From Amycolatopsis sp. CA-230715 (lineage in GTDB: Bacteria; Actinomycetota; Actinomycetes; Mycobacteriales; Pseudonocardiaceae): a DNA stretch of 64,000 bases. The stretch is taken from assembly GCF_018736145.1 (NCBI RefSeq), contig NZ_CP059997.1, forward strand, positions 6,013,501 to 6,077,500, in the 5' to 3' direction. The notes under the pieces are model-generated. The model had not been told where the DNA came from. It saw only the letters and a program-made list of their open reading frames with translations, and did not search any database. This document shows positions 25,563 through 33,728 of this stretch, piece by piece. How positions within the stretch are numbered: the first letter of the stretch is position 1; the number at the start of each line of letters is the position of its first letter. The position numbers and the translations under genes were made by a program.

Positions 25563-26873
25563 ATGAGCGCCGAAGAAACCAGTGCGTGGTCGTTCGAAAC
25601 CAAGCAGATCCACGCGGGTGCCGCGCCCGATCCGGCGACCGGCGCCCGCGCCACGCCGATTTACCAGACGACCTCGTACGTGTTCCGCGACACCCAGCAC
25701 GGTGCCGACCTGTTCAGCCTCGCCGAGCCGGGCAACATCTACACGCGGATCAACAATCCGACCCAGGACGTGCTGGAGCAGCGGCTCGCCGCGCTCGAAG
25801 GCGGGGTCGCGGCGCTCGCGTTCGCCTCCGGTTCCGCCGCGACCACGGCCGCGATCCTGAACCTCGCCGGTGCCGGTGACCACTTCGTGTCGAGCCCGTC
25901 CCTCTACGGCGGCACCTACAATCTTTTCCACTACACGCTGCCGAAGCTCGGCATCGAAGTCACGTTCATCGAGGACCAGGACGACATCGAGCAGTGGAAG
26001 GCCGCCGTCCGGCCCAACACCAAGCTGTTCTTCGCCGAAACGCTCGCGAACCCCGGCAGCAACGTGCTCGACGTGCGGGCGGTTGCCGACGCCGCGCACG
26101 AGTCCGGGGTGCCGCTGATCGTCGACAACACCATCCCGACGCCGTACCTGCTGCGCCCGATCGAGCACGGCGCCGATGTCGTCGTGCACTCCGCCACGAA
26201 GTACCTCGGCGGCCACGGCACCACCGTCGCCGGCGCCCTGGTCGACGCCGGCACGTTCGACTTCGGCGCCGACCCGGTGAGGTTCCCCGGCTTCACCGAA
26301 CCCGATCCGAGCTACCACGGCTTGAAGTACTGGGAGGCGCTCGGCCCGGGAGCGTACGCGGCCAAAGCCCGTGTGCAACTGCTGCGCGACACCGGCGCCG
26401 CCATCGCGCCGCTGAACAGTTTCCTCATCCTGCAGGGCATCGAGACCCTCTCGCTGCGGATCGAACGCCACGTCACCAACGCGAAGGCGCTCGCGGAATG
26501 GTTGGAGCAGCGGGACGAGGTCGAGAAGGTCTACTACGCGAGCCTGCCATCGAGCCCGCACTACCAGGCCGCGCAGAAGTACCTCCCCGGTGGCGCTGGC
26601 GCGGTGCTGTCCTTCGACCTGCGAGGCGGCGTCGACGCGGGCCGTGCGTTCGTCGACGGCACCGAGCTGCACAGCCAGCTGGTGAACCTGGGTGACGTGC
26701 GCAGCCTCATCGTGCACCCGGCGTCGACCACACACAGCCAGCTCTCGTCCGAGGAGCAACTCGCCAGCGGGGTCACTCCCGGCCTGATCCGGCTCGCCGT
26801 CGGCTTGGAGGGCATCGAGGACCTGAAGGCGGACCTGGACGCCGGCTTCAGGGTGGCGAAGGCGTCGCTTTGA
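25563..26873 (+). CDS. metY: O-acetylhomoserine sulfhydrylase
   Basis: A PLP enzyme that makes homocysteine from O-acetylhomoserine and sulfide, in the direct sulfhydrylation branch of methionine synthesis. It is 436 residues. PLP lysine is K213 in VVVHSATKYLGGHG, with YTRINNPTQDVLEQRLA and ASGSAAT for cofactor binding. The family also acts on O-acetylserine in some members. Good ribosome site CAGGGAG. The stop overlaps the TTG start of metX, so substrate maker and user are co-translated. Confidence 0.94.
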   Translation: MSAEETSAWSFETKQIHAGAAPDPATGARATPIYQTTSYVFRDTQHGADLFSLAEPGNIYTRINNPTQDVLEQRLAALEGGVAALAFASGSAATTAAILNLAGAGDHFVSSPSLYGGTYNLFHYTLPKLGIEVTFIEDQDDIEQWKAAVRPNTKLFFAETLANPGSNVLDVRAVADAAHESGVPLIVDNTIPTPYLLRPIEHGADVVVHSATKYLGGHGTTVAGALVDAGTFDFGADPVRFPGFTEPDPSYHGLKYWEALGPGAYAAKARVQLLRDTGAAIAPLNSFLILQGIETLSLRIERHVTNAKALAEWLEQRDEVEKVYYASLPSSPHYQAAQKYLPGGAGAVLSFDLRGGVDAGRAFVDGTELHSQLVNLGDVRSLIVHPASTTHSQLSSEEQLASGVTPGLIRLAVGLEGIEDLKADLDAGFRVAKASL

Positions 26874-28009
26874 GCCTTCCTCCCAGCGGTCGCCCGCCCG
26901 CCACCGGCGCGTGGCGGGCGGGCGATCCACCAGGAAGGCGGTCATGGGTGCACCGCCGCGGCCCGTTCGCGTTCGAAGCCGGTGGCGTGCTGCCGGGGAT
27001 CGACATCGCCTACGAAACGTGGGGGACGCTGAACTCGGACCGATCGAACGCGGTACTGGTCGAACACGCGCTGACCGGCGACAGCCACGCCGCGGGCGGT
27101 GTCGAGCCGGGCCATCCCAGCCCAGGTTGGTGGGACGGCCTTATCGGCCCCGGCAAGGCATTCGACACGTCCGAGTTTTTCGTAGTCGTGCCGAACGTGC
27201 TCGGCGGATGCCAGGGCACGACCGGACCCGCGTCACCGGATCCGGAGGGGAAGCCTTGGGGCAGCCGGTTCCCGGTGACGACGGTCCGCGATCAGGTCAG
27301 GGCGGAAGCGGTGCTCGCCGACGAACTCGGCATCGAACGCTGGGCCGCCGTGGCCGGCGGTTCGATGGGAGGAATGCGGGCTCTGGAATGGGGTGTCGGC
27401 CTGCCGGACCGCGTAGCAACCCTCTTGGTGCTCGCCGCCCCCGCCGCAGCGTCCGCCGAACAGATCGCATGGGCATCGCCGCAGCTGCACGCCATCCGGG
27501 GTGACCCGGGCTGGCACGGCGGCGACTACCACGACCTGCCCGACGGGCAAGGACCCCACACCGGACTGGGCATCGCCCGGCGCATCGCGCACGTGACCTA
27601 CCGCAGTGAACCTGAACTGTCACAACGCTTCGGCAGGAACCCTCAAGCCGACGAGGACCCTCTTCGTGGCGGCAGGTTCGCGGTCGAGTCCTATGTGGAC
27701 CATCACGCCGCGAAGCTGGTCCGCCGCTTCGACGCGGCCAGCTACGTGGTGCTCACCGAATCGATGAACACCCATGACGTCGGGCGCGACCGCGGCGGGA
27801 TCGGGCAGGCCCTGCGCCGCGTGCGTGCTCGAACCGTGGTGGCTGGCGTGGACAGCGACCGGCTGTACCCGTTGTACCAGTCGCAGGAGCTGGCTGAGGG
27901 GGTCTCGGATTCCGGCGCGGCCGAAGTGATCAGCTCGCCATATGGGCATGACTCCTTCCTGATCGAAACCGGCCAGATCGCCGGGTTGGTCAAGGCTCTG
28001 CTCAAGTGA
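26870..28009 (+). CDS. metX: Homoserine O-acetyltransferase
   Basis: Transfers acetyl from acetyl-CoA to homoserine, the step before metY. A 379-residue alpha/beta hydrolase-fold enzyme with nucleophile Ser165 in AGGSMGG, acid in VDSDRLYP and His in YGHDSFLIE. ALTGDSHAAG and NVLGGCQGTTGP are family hallmarks. The start is the rare TTG in the TTGA overlap with metY. The segment ATGAWRAGDPPGRR encoded from there is typical of actinobacterial MetX, which supports it over the internal GTG at 26948. The final 10 bases recur after the stop. Confidence 0.94.
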   Translation: MSLPPSGRPPATGAWRAGDPPGRRSWVHRRGPFAFEAGGVLPGIDIAYETWGTLNSDRSNAVLVEHALTGDSHAAGGVEPGHPSPGWWDGLIGPGKAFDTSEFFVVVPNVLGGCQGTTGPASPDPEGKPWGSRFPVTTVRDQVRAEAVLADELGIERWAAVAGGSMGGMRALEWGVGLPDRVATLLVLAAPAAASAEQIAWASPQLHAIRGDPGWHGGDYHDLPDGQGPHTGLGIARRIAHVTYRSEPELSQRFGRNPQADEDPLRGGRFAVESYVDHHAAKLVRRFDAASYVVLTESMNTHDVGRDRGGIGQALRRVRARTVVAGVDSDRLYPLYQSQELAEGVSDSGAAEVISSPYGHDSFLIETGQIAGLVKALLK

Positions 28010-28066
28010 TACCTGGCTCAAGTGATGCGTGCTCATGCCCGCGTGCTTTGAGCCCGTGCTGCGTTG

Positions 28067-28097
28067 TCGTCGTACGACCAGGCCGTGTCGTATGACG
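28067..28097. repeat. Imperfect hairpin after metX
   Basis: CGTCGTACGAC (28068-28078) pairs with GTCGTATGACG (28087-28097), 10 of 11 positions. It may end the metYX transcript or the convergent gene; no T-run follows. The rest of the 209-base gap (28010-28218) holds only a second copy of CTCAAGTGAT. Confidence 0.35.
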
Positions 28098-28218
28098 TCG
28101 GCGCCTGGCTCATCCTGCGGTTCTCCGTGCTCGCCAAGTCGGCCAGAGGCATGTGCTTGGCTGAGGGCCCTGCAAGCGTTGGAGCGCCCGGTCGGAACAG
28201 TCATCGGTGAACGCCGCA

Positions 28219-28755
28219 TCATTGCTCGTTCTGGTGACCCGGTTTCGCTTTCTCCTTCGTGACACGGTGGAAGCGCCGAGTCGTCATCGTCACGGCGACG
28301 CCGCCGACCACGAACCAGGGGTTCCAGAGGATCAGGCTCCAGGTCGTCTCCAACGGCCCAACAGATGCCGCGATGCCACCTGCTCCCGAAACGAGGACGA
28401 CTTCCATCAACACACCTCGGAGGAGAAGCGCCGCGCCGCCCAAGTATCCGAGCACCAGCATGACTCCGCGAAGCGGCGCCGGTGGCCGCAACCGCGTAAG
28501 GCAAAGACTGAACACCGCACCGACGCAGAGCACCAGCGCCACACCCCACAGACCGAACGTCACAAACCACCACGGCCGATGCTCGGCGAGATCCGCGCCC
28601 GCCGAGGACGCCAGCCCCGCGTTCCCGCCGGCAGCCCAGTAGAGGTGGAGCACTGCGAAGAGCACGCACCAAGTACTGGCTATGTATCCCCAAAGCCGGA
28701 GGCGGAAGTCTGATGTGGACGCCGTTTCCGCCCGGGATGTCTTGTGTGCTCTCAC
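28219..28755 (-). CDS. DUF3995-type four-span membrane protein
   Basis: A 178-residue protein with four membrane spans (about 25-45, 65-85, 98-120 and 145-160). The first has the HLYWAAGG motif and the second the WWFVTFGLW segment typical of DUF3995. The charged tail (RRFHRVTKEKAKPGHQ) is cytoplasmic by the positive-inside rule. No function is known for the family. Base composition looks less GC-rich than the neighbours. Convergent with metX. Confidence 0.65.
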   Translation of the reverse strand: MRAHKTSRAETASTSDFRLRLWGYIASTWCVLFAVLHLYWAAGGNAGLASSAGADLAEHRPWWFVTFGLWGVALVLCVGAVFSLCLTRLRPPAPLRGVMLVLGYLGGAALLLRGVLMEVVLVSGAGGIAASVGPLETTWSLILWNPWFVVGGVAVTMTTRRFHRVTKEKAKPGHQNEQ

Positions 28756-28890
28756 CTGTAGTGCCGATCGTTCGATCCGGAACGGTCCGGTGTTCTTGCT
28801 CCTCGGTGGGGCTTTCGGTGCTGCTGCGTGATACTGCGTTGTATTGCTCCCCGAACAACATAGCTGGTGTCGAGCTGCGGTCGCGTCTGG

Positions 28891-29736
28891 CTAGAGCCAG
28901 TAACCCGGAGTGTGTGCCTCTTTGTGCAGGCGCATGACCTTCGGGGCGCTGGATGTCGGTGGCGCTCCGCTTCTTCCGGTGAACCGGCTCGGCCCCGAAG
29001 GACCTCCCGGCCTGCGCCCGTCGCCTTTGCGGGTGCGTTTCCCGCCAAGGATCTCCTGCAGGCGAAGCAACCTGGGAGGACGTCCGGTGGGAGGGTTCGT
29101 CGCCAGCGCCACGCCGACCAGACATCGTTTGACCAGTGCGTCGGCTCGCAACTGATCGAGCGTTCGCGAGTCGCCCTGTTTCTTCGCGGTGCGGGCATCC
29201 TCGTCGCAAGCGTTGTACAGCGCCAGCGCTTGTTCCATCGGCAACCGCGCGACCAAGGACGAGGACGCATGATCGCGGTGGATGATGCGCAGCATCCGCT
29301 GTGCGCGCCGGATCCGCCTACGCTCCTCGTACCCCTGCCGATCGATCTGCAGGACGAGCGAGTTCACGACCCGGCGCAGCTCGCTGGGGTTCTTCCCGGC
29401 AATCCGTTCGACGACGAGCGCGTCCACTTCCCGCGCTTTCACCTCCTCCAGGTAGGACGTTGCCTCGAATACTTTCGAGGCCTTGTACTCGTCCAGCAGC
29501 CCCGCCTCCATCGCGGCCAGTGTGTGCGGCAGGTACGTCGTCAGGGCGAGTGCGAGACCGACCCGTCTGTCCGCCGCGCTTTTCGTGATACGCGAGGCCT
29601 TCGCGATCCGATCGACCGCTCTTCGCCGCCCCACCTTGTGCGCGATATGCGCTATCGCGCGCAGTCTCCGAGCATGCGACCGGGCCTCGATCGCATCCTC
29701 TTCCAGCAGAATGTCCATTGCGTCTGAAAGTTCCAC
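28891..29736 (-). CDS. DUF222 protein lacking its HNH nuclease domain
   Basis: A 281-residue protein homologous over its first ~190 residues to the 13E12/DUF222 family. Compare TYLPHTLAAMEAGLLDEYKAS with TSYLPRTLEALENGLIDEGMA in the paralogue at 62638. The shared part runs to DQLRADALVKRCL; then the sequence becomes a basic Pro/Gly/Arg-rich tail instead of the expected HNH nuclease. No HNH remnant is seen downstream. It is therefore a truncated paralogue, perhaps inactive or kept as a regulator or antagonist. GTG start, apparently leaderless (see 29743). Confidence 0.7.
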   Translation of the reverse strand: MELSDAMDILLEEDAIEARSHARRLRAIAHIAHKVGRRRAVDRIAKASRITKSAADRRVGLALALTTYLPHTLAAMEAGLLDEYKASKVFEATSYLEEVKAREVDALVVERIAGKNPSELRRVVNSLVLQIDRQGYEERRRIRRAQRMLRIIHRDHASSSLVARLPMEQALALYNACDEDARTAKKQGDSRTLDQLRADALVKRCLVGVALATNPPTGRPPRLLRLQEILGGKRTRKGDGRRPGGPSGPSRFTGRSGAPPTSSAPKVMRLHKEAHTPGYWL

Positions 29737-29742
29737 GAATCG

Positions 29743-29748
29743 ACTGTA
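29743..29748 (-). promoter_or_regulatory. -10 element giving a leaderless start for the DUF222 gene
   Basis: TACAGT on the minus strand ends 6 bases before the GTG at 29736. A transcript starting at the normal distance would begin at the GTG itself. No ribosome site is present. The paralogue at 62638 shows the same arrangement. Confidence 0.5.
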
Positions 29749-29824
29749 ACCCGGGGTGCCGACTCAGTCGAACACTTGTTTGTGCGAATGGAAGATTTGT
29801 GCGAAAAAATTTCCGGGAGGGGGC

Positions 29825-30340
29825 TCAGTCCGCCACGGCCTCGGAGATCCAGGGGGCGACCGGGAGGTCGCGCTCCAGGCATTCGGTCGACAACCGCACG
29901 GTCCAGCGCAAGGCCTGCAGCACCAGGCTGTCCACCTCGTCCGGGGCGGCGTTGGCCAGCGCGATCTCCACCTGCTCCACGGCTGCCTCGGTGTTCCCGT
30001 GCACTTCGGCCAGCAAGGTGCGGACTGCGGTGCGCACCGGTGGGTCCGCTTGATCGATGGAGACTTCCTCGCCGTCTTCGTCGAACACCTGCACCTTGAC
30101 CGGCGCGCTGCCCCCGTCGCCCAGCGTGGCCACCATCTGGCTGCATTCGCCGAACAGGAGCAGCATCAGCGCGCGCGTTTCGGCGGACCGGTCGTCGTCT
30201 TCGACCGCCGAAGGCGCGACCTCGTCCAACGCCTCGTCGTCCTCGCCGAGTTGCATAGCGACGAGGGCACGCTGTGCCTTCTCGACGAGCTTCTGCTGCT
30301 CGCCACCGCTGCTGTCGGGCTCCACGTGCCTATCAAACAC
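29825..30340 (-). CDS. Unknown acidic protein
   Basis: A protein of up to 171 residues with many Asp/Glu, predicted mainly helical, with no signal peptide or membrane span. Visible segments are QQKLVEKAQRALVAMQLGEDDEAL and AALLAEVHG-like helices that recall repeat or adaptor proteins, but I recognise no family. Start uncertain: GTG 30340 or GTG 30325. It lies between the DUF222 gene and a TetR gene, all on the minus strand. Coding is supported by its smooth amino-acid composition and by the lack of a better frame. Confidence 0.5.
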   Translation of the reverse strand: MFDRHVEPDSSGGEQQKLVEKAQRALVAMQLGEDDEALDEVAPSAVEDDDRSAETRALMLLLFGECSQMVATLGDGGSAPVKVQVFDEDGEEVSIDQADPPVRTAVRTLLAEVHGNTEAAVEQVEIALANAAPDEVDSLVLQALRWTVRLSTECLERDLPVAPWISEAVAD

Positions 30341-30387
30341 CAGTGACTGGTTTTGGCACAGTGGCGTCGGCAGGACACCCGATCGCG

Positions 30388-30978
30388 TTACCCCGCGGCT
30401 CGCAGAGCGCCCAACGCCAGCCTGCCCAGGAGATCCGCGAGGTCGCCCTCACCGAGGTAACGGTTGTAGGGCGTGGAGTTGATCAGGCCGAACACGGCGT
30501 GCGCCGCCGAGCGGGCTTCCGCCTCGCCGACGCCGGGCACCGCCGCCGAGATCGCGCCGACCCACACCTCGACATAGCGGCGTTGCAGCGCGCGAACCTG
30601 CCTGCGATCGGCATCGGTGAGGTTGGCGAGGTTGCGCTCCTGGACCGTGATGAGCGACGGGTGGGAGAGCGCGAAGTCGACGTGGAACCGGACGAGTTCG
30701 CTGAGCGTGGTGTCCGGGTCTTCCGCGGCCGCTGCCCTGGCCGTCCCGCCATCGAGGAGGAACCGGCTGATCGTGCCCAGCATCTCGCCGAGCATCGCGT
30801 CCTTGCTGCGGAAGTGGCGGTATAGCGCGGGCCCCGAGATGCCGACCGCGGCGCCGATGTCGTCGATGCCGACACCGTGGAAGCCGTGCCTGGCGAACAG
30901 TTCGGCCGCTGCGGCCAGGATCTGCTCCCGGCGGCTGGCCTTCTCGCCGTGGGCGAGCGGGGTCGGGGAGGTCGGCAT
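30388..30978 (-). CDS. TetR-family repressor, BkaR-like
   Basis: A 196-residue TetR regulator with an HTH at about 15-60 (GVGIDDIGAAVGISGPALYRHF) and a helical ligand domain. The ATG 30978 is chosen over the upstream frame because family proteins start just before the HTH and a perfect operator lies upstream. That operator (31000-31015) recurs in front of the MCC/acyl-CoA dehydrogenase operon at 32113. The regulator therefore probably represses that pathway, like mycobacterial BkaR (Rv2506), which controls the equivalent branched-chain keto-acid genes. Confidence 0.88.
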   Translation of the reverse strand: MPTSPTPLAHGEKASRREQILAAAAELFARHGFHGVGIDDIGAAVGISGPALYRHFRSKDAMLGEMLGTISRFLLDGGTARAAAAEDPDTTLSELVRFHVDFALSHPSLITVQERNLANLTDADRRQVRALQRRYVEVWVGAISAAVPGVGEAEARSAAHAVFGLINSTPYNRYLGEGDLADLLGRLALGALRAAG

Positions 30979-30999
30979 TTTCCCATCATATGCGGCAAA

Positions 31000-31015
31000 G
31001 TTAGCGATCGCTAAC
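31000..31015. promoter_or_regulatory. TetR operator, perfect 16-base palindrome
   Basis: GTTAGCGATCGCTAAC, 22 bases upstream of the TetR start. Near-identical and related sites lie at 32029 and 32057 before the MCC operon. Confidence 0.8.
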
Positions 31016-31135
31016 CTTATTTTCCCGACCGATGGCTTGAGCCACACGGGTTACCTGTGCTGTGATTCGGCCAACGTTGCCCATCCACGTGGTACTGATA
31101 CTTCGCGTTTATCCATTACTGAGGGGTGTCAGACC

Positions 31136-31939
31136 ATGTCCGTCCCTGCTCGGATCACCTCACGACGATCGTTGGCGGCCATCGCGGTCGCCATGTTGGC
31201 TGCGCTCGGCATGGCCACGCCGGCGTCAGCCGTCCAAGCCACGACCTATGCCGCGCTTGGCGATTCCTACTCCTCGGGAGTCGGCGCCGGTGATTACGGC
31301 GACTCCGGAGCTTGCAAGCGCAGCGCGAACGCGTACCCGAATCTTTGGGCGAAGGCCCACTCCGGCACCGAGTTGACCTTCGTCGCCTGTTCCGGCGCGC
31401 GCACGCCGGACGTGCTCAAGCAGGCGGACTCCGTCAAGTCCGGAACCAACCTGATCACGGTCTCGGTCGGCGGGAACGACGCCGGGTTCGTCGACGTGAT
31501 CACGAAGTGCACGCTCGGCTCGGACCAGGACTGCCAGAACCGCGTCAACACGGCGAAGGACTACGCCACCAAGACGTTGCCGGGTCTGCTCGACGGCGTG
31601 TACTCGAAGCTGAAGTCGAAGGCGCCCAACGCGAAGCTGGTGGTGGTCGGGTACCCGCGTATCTACAAGGTGCCCGGTTCGTGCAACGTCGGGCTCAGTG
31701 ACGCGAAGCGCACCGCGATCAACTCGGGGTCCGACGCCTTGGCTTCGGTGATTTCCGCCCGCGCCTCGGCGGCGGGCGCCAAGTTCGTCGACGTCCGCGG
31801 TCCGTTCACCGGCCACGAGATCTGCTCGGGCGACTGGTGGCTGAACAGCCTCACCTGGCCGGTGGACGAGTCGTACCACCCCAACAAGGCCGGTCAGGCC
31901 AAGGGTTATCTTCCGGCGCTCACCTCAGCCGCTGGCTGA
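31136..31939 (+). CDS. Secreted GDSL/SGNH-type lipase
   Basis: A 267-residue secreted esterase/lipase. Its signal peptide (SRRSLAAIAVAMLAALGMA) is cleaved after ASA near 31-32. SGNH blocks: GDSYSSG (nucleophile Ser), a Gly in block II, GGND (Asn) and the terminal SYHPN, whose His completes the active site. Six cysteines in pairs (ACKR/FVACS, KCTLGSDQDC, SCNV/EICS) match the S. coelicolor extracellular lipase type, with three disulfides. ATG at 31136. A strong terminator follows. It probably hydrolyses esters of external lipids. Confidence 0.9.
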   Translation: MSVPARITSRRSLAAIAVAMLAALGMATPASAVQATTYAALGDSYSSGVGAGDYGDSGACKRSANAYPNLWAKAHSGTELTFVACSGARTPDVLKQADSVKSGTNLITVSVGGNDAGFVDVITKCTLGSDQDCQNRVNTAKDYATKTLPGLLDGVYSKLKSKAPNAKLVVVGYPRIYKVPGSCNVGLSDAKRTAINSGSDALASVISARASAAGAKFVDVRGPFTGHEICSGDWWLNSLTWPVDESYHPNKAGQAKGYLPALTSAAG

Positions 31940-31956
31940 GCCCTGCACCGGGCGCG

Positions 31957-31994
31957 GAAAGAAGGGAGCTCCCCGTCGGGGGCTCCCTTCTTTC
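31957..31994 (+). terminator. Terminator of the lipase gene
   Basis: GAAAGAAGGGAGC (31957-31969) pairs with GCTCCCTTCTTTC (31982-31994), and the inner CCCC pairs with GGGG. The right arm itself supplies the CTTCTTTC pyrimidine tract. 18 bases after the stop. Confidence 0.8.
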
Positions 31995-32028
31995 GTGTCG
32001 CGCTCGTTCGCCTCCACTGGACGTCTTG

Positions 32029-32044
32029 GTTAGCGCTCGCTAAC
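32029..32044. promoter_or_regulatory. Second TetR operator, before the MCC operon
   Basis: GTTAGCGCTCGCTAAC differs from the site at 31000 in one base. It lies 69 bases upstream of mccB. Confidence 0.75.
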
Positions 32045-32056
32045 ATCGGGCTCGTA

Positions 32057-32072
32057 GTTAACGACTACTAAC
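32057..32072. promoter_or_regulatory. Third, degenerate TetR operator
   Basis: GTTAACGACTACTAAC agrees with the 31000 palindrome in 12 of 16 positions. It follows the 32029 site by 12 bases, so two dimers could bind together. Confidence 0.5.
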
Positions 32073-32112
32073 CTGACTTCCGCAGGCCTGAGCCGCGGAG
32101 GACGAGGAGCCC

Positions 32113-33726
32113 ATGGACACGCCGGTTCTCACCACCACCGCGGACCCTCGCGGTGACGACTACGCGCGCAGCGCCGCGGCCCACGCCGAACTCGTCGAGG
32201 ACCTCACGAAACGGCTCGAAACCGCGCGCCTCGGAGGTCCGGAGAAGTCGCGAATCCGCCACATCGAACGCGGGAAGCTCCTTCCCCGCGACCGGGTCGA
32301 CGCGTTGCTCGATCCCGGGTCGCCGTTCCTCGAGCTGTCCCCGCTCGCGGCGAACGGGCTCTACGGCGACGAGGCACCGGCGGCGGGCATCATCACCGGC
32401 ATCGGCCGGGTGTCGGGCCGCGAATGCGTGATCGTCGCGAACGACGCCACGGTGAAGGGCGGAACCTACTACCCGCTGACCGTCAAGAAGCACCTGCGCG
32501 CGCAGGAAGTCGCGCTGCACAACAACCTTCCGTGCCTCTACCTCGTCGACTCGGGCGGCGCCTTCCTGCCACGCCAGGACGAGGTGTTCCCCGACCGCGA
32601 GCACTTCGGCCGCATCTTCTTCAACCAGGCGACCATGTCGGCGCGGGGGATCCCGCAGATCGCGGCCGTGCTCGGCTCCTGCACCGCGGGCGGCGCGTAC
32701 GTGCCCGCGATGAGTGATGAAGCGGTCATCGTGCGCAATCAAGGCACGATCTTCCTTGGCGGACCGCCATTGGTGAAGGCCGCCACGGGTGAGGTCGTGA
32801 CGGCCGAAGAGCTGGGCGGTGGCGACGTCCACGCGCGTTCGTCCGGTGTCACCGACCACCTCGCGGTGGACGACGCGCACGCCCTGCGCATCGTCCGGTC
32901 GATCGTGTCGACGCTCGGCCCGCGGGCGCCGAGGCCGTGGGACGTGCTGCCCACGGTGGAACCCGCGATCGACCCCGGCCAGCTCTACGGCGTGGTACCG
33001 ACCGATTCGCGCACCCCTTACGACGTTCGCGAAGTGATCGCCAGGATCGTCGACGGCAGCAGGTTCGGCGAGTTCAAGAAGGAGTACGGTTCGACGCTCG
33101 TCACCGGATTCGCGCGCGTCCACGGCCATCCGGTCGGGATCGTGGCGAACAACGGCGTGCTGTTCGCGGAGTCGGCCATGAAGGGCGCCCACTTCATCGA
33201 ACTGTGCGACAGGCGCTCGATCCCGCTGTTGTTCCTGCAGAACATCACCGGGTTCATGGTCGGCAAGGCCTACGAGGCGGGCGGAATCGCCAAGCACGGC
33301 GCGAAAATGGTGACGGCGGTGGCCTGCGCGCGGGTGCCGAAGCTGACCGTGATCATCGGCGGTTCGTTCGGCGCGGGCAACTACTCGATGTGCGGGCGTG
33401 CCTATTCGCCGCGGTTCCTGTGGATGTGGCCGAACGCCCGCATTTCGGTGATGGGCGGCGAGCAGGCGGCTTCGGTGCTGTCGACCGTCCGCCGCGACGC
33501 GATCGAAGCGCACGGCGACGAGTGGTCCGCCGATGCCGAAGAGGCGTTCAAGGACCCGATCCGGCAGCAGTACGAGGAGCAGGGAAGCCCCTACTACTCG
33601 ACGGCGCGGCTTTGGGACGACGGTGTCATCGACCCCGCCGACACCCGCACGGTGGTGGGTCTCGCACTGTCCGCGGCGGCGAACGCGCCGTTGGAACCGG
33701 TCAACTACGGCGTCTTCAGGATGTGA
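32113..33726 (+). CDS. mccB: Methylcrotonyl-CoA carboxylase beta (carboxyltransferase) subunit
   Basis: Carboxyltransferase part of an acyl-CoA carboxylase, 537 residues. The segment LYLVDSGGAFLPRQDEVFPD is the mark of methylcrotonyl-CoA carboxylase rather than of acetyl- or propionyl-CoA enzymes. Two crotonase-like halves carry the oxyanion Gly-rich loops (GSCTAGGAY and GGSFGAGNYSMCGR). It acts in leucine/isovalerate degradation, making 3-methylglutaconyl-CoA. First gene of a three-gene operon with the biotin subunit 2 bases downstream. Regulated by the TetR sites at 32029 and 32057 by inference. Confidence 0.92.
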   Translation: MDTPVLTTTADPRGDDYARSAAAHAELVEDLTKRLETARLGGPEKSRIRHIERGKLLPRDRVDALLDPGSPFLELSPLAANGLYGDEAPAAGIITGIGRVSGRECVIVANDATVKGGTYYPLTVKKHLRAQEVALHNNLPCLYLVDSGGAFLPRQDEVFPDREHFGRIFFNQATMSARGIPQIAAVLGSCTAGGAYVPAMSDEAVIVRNQGTIFLGGPPLVKAATGEVVTAEELGGGDVHARSSGVTDHLAVDDAHALRIVRSIVSTLGPRAPRPWDVLPTVEPAIDPGQLYGVVPTDSRTPYDVREVIARIVDGSRFGEFKKEYGSTLVTGFARVHGHPVGIVANNGVLFAESAMKGAHFIELCDRRSIPLLFLQNITGFMVGKAYEAGGIAKHGAKMVTAVACARVPKLTVIIGGSFGAGNYSMCGRAYSPRFLWMWPNARISVMGGEQAASVLSTVRRDAIEAHGDEWSADAEEAFKDPIRQQYEEQGSPYYSTARLWDDGVIDPADTRTVVGLALSAAANAPLEPVNYGVFRM

Positions 33727-33728
33727 GC

